DNA of 64,000 nt from Heliorestis acidaminivorans (GTDB lineage Bacteria > Bacillota > Desulfitobacteriia > Heliobacteriales > Heliobacteriaceae). Position 1 is the first letter of the stretch, and every line of letters begins with the position of its first letter. The stretch is from contig NZ_WBXO01000005.1 in the NCBI RefSeq assembly GCF_008933955.1, forward strand, positions 186,001 to 250,000, given 5' to 3'. Positions 63,716-64,000 of this stretch are shown one piece after another. The notes beneath the pieces were generated by a model. The model worked only from the letters and a program-made list of their open reading frames with translations. It was not told the origin of the DNA and ran no database searches. Position numbers and translations under genes: made by a program.

Positions 63716-63770
63716 ACCAAGCAAACAGCCAGGGAGCAGAACGCTTCACCTGGCTGTTTGGTTTTTTTAT
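63716..63770 (+). terminator. Intrinsic terminator after the glycosyltransferase
   Basis: CCAAGCAAACAGCCAGG ... CCTGGCTGTTTGG with a 15-base loop and seven T. Confidence 0.88.
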
Positions 63771-63829
63771 TTTTATTGAATTAAGCAGGCTGTATTAAGC
63801 TGAAATTAAGTTAACTGATAAGCAAACAA

Positions 63830-63937
63830 CTATCTAGTTAAAGCCAAAGATAGAAAGTAATTCATACCTATATAAATAGTGCCAATATATACTATACCAG
63901 CTACAAGATAAAGAATAAAACGATGTCGATGATTCAC
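63830..63937 (-). CDS. Small single-pass membrane protein, 35 aa
   Basis: Minus-strand frame of 35 residues: NHRHR, then one hydrophobic helix FILYLVAGIVYIGTIYIGM, then NYFLSLALTR. The GTG start lies seven bases after GGAGG, a strong ribosome site. The basic N-terminus predicts a cytoplasmic start. It is too short to assign. Small single-helix subunits of membrane complexes have this shape. It is convergent with the glycosyltransferase gene. Confidence 0.62.
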   Translation of the reverse strand: MNHRHRFILYLVAGIVYIGTIYIGMNYFLSLALTR

Positions 63938-64000
63938 AGGCACACCTCCGCCTGAATTGACCATTTTCTAGCTACAAAAAAGAAAGATTATTTATTTGTA

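Noticed and set aside
60725-63937. Taking the window as proven heliobacterial from nifV and the small membrane protein
   Set aside because: No reaction-centre, bacteriochlorophyll or nif structural genes are present, so this stays a possibility only.
1-64000. tRNA, rRNA, insertion sequence or prophage genes
   Set aside because: No cloverleaf-like sequences, transposase frames or phage structural genes were found on reading either strand. A dedicated scan could still find something.

Overview
The window is a stretch of bacterial chromosome of roughly 40% G+C. Strong Shine-Dalgarno sites, frequent GTG/TTG starts, AddAB instead of RecBCD, GatCAB-dependent tRNA amidation, OpuC-type transport and T-rich intrinsic terminators all point to a Firmicute (Clostridia). 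A homocitrate synthase of the NifV type, hybrid cluster protein, assimilatory sulfate reduction and lysine 2,3-aminomutase fit an anaerobic, possibly nitrogen-fixing clostridium. A heliobacterium would fit, but no photosynthesis gene is present to prove it.

Layout. 1-6.7 kb: adenine deaminase (cut by the window edge), a large unknown protein and gatCAB. 6.8-10.9 kb: a five-gene cassette of Ycf46-type AAA ATPase, DUF1257 (Ycf35-like), DUF2997, a membrane/HhH protein and a radical-SAM activase-like protein. 11-16.2 kb: an osmoadaptation block with a one-permease OpuC-type betaine transporter and ablA/ablB for N-epsilon-acetyl-beta-lysine. 16.5-18.5 kb: a YgjP-like metalloprotease and a TupA-like tungstate-binding lipoprotein behind a Moco/Tuco-type riboswitch. 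18.6-30.8 kb: a CRISPR array, a HicAB module and a type I-A-like cas locus (cas1, cas2, a nonsense-interrupted cas4, csa1, then cas3, cas8, cas7, cas5, cas6). 31-40 kb: hcp, an orphan histidine kinase, TerC behind a yybP-ykoY manganese riboswitch, a soluble chemoreceptor-like protein, a Sel1 protein, a cyclophilin and an ATP-grasp/M20 fusion. 40.2-45.9 kb: sulfate assimilation (yezD, cysH, sat, cysP-type permease, cysC, sulfite reductase). 46-51 kb: small unknown proteins, a MscS channel with a 15-bp minisatellite, an HD-GYP protein and PPK2. 51.4-58.8 kb: addB and addA. 58.9-64 kb: a TIM-barrel isomerase/endonuclease-like protein, peroxiredoxin, nifV, a CBM25-like protein, a GT4 glycosyltransferase and a 35-residue membrane protein.

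Most notable is the 277-bp gap between csa1 and cas3. On the minus strand it holds a promoter, two degenerate copies of the CRISPR repeat flanking a short pseudo-spacer, and a terminator. The pseudo-spacer matches the cas3 5' untranslated region next to a CCA PAM at positions 1-5 and 7-11, with the mismatch at position 6, which type I Cascade leaves unpaired. This is the expected design of a Cas-regulating guide RNA (CreR/CreA-like) that would make Cascade repress its own operon. Other points of interest are the single in-frame stop in cas4, two riboswitches with readable antiterminator logic, and the AAA/DUF1257/DUF2997 cassette.
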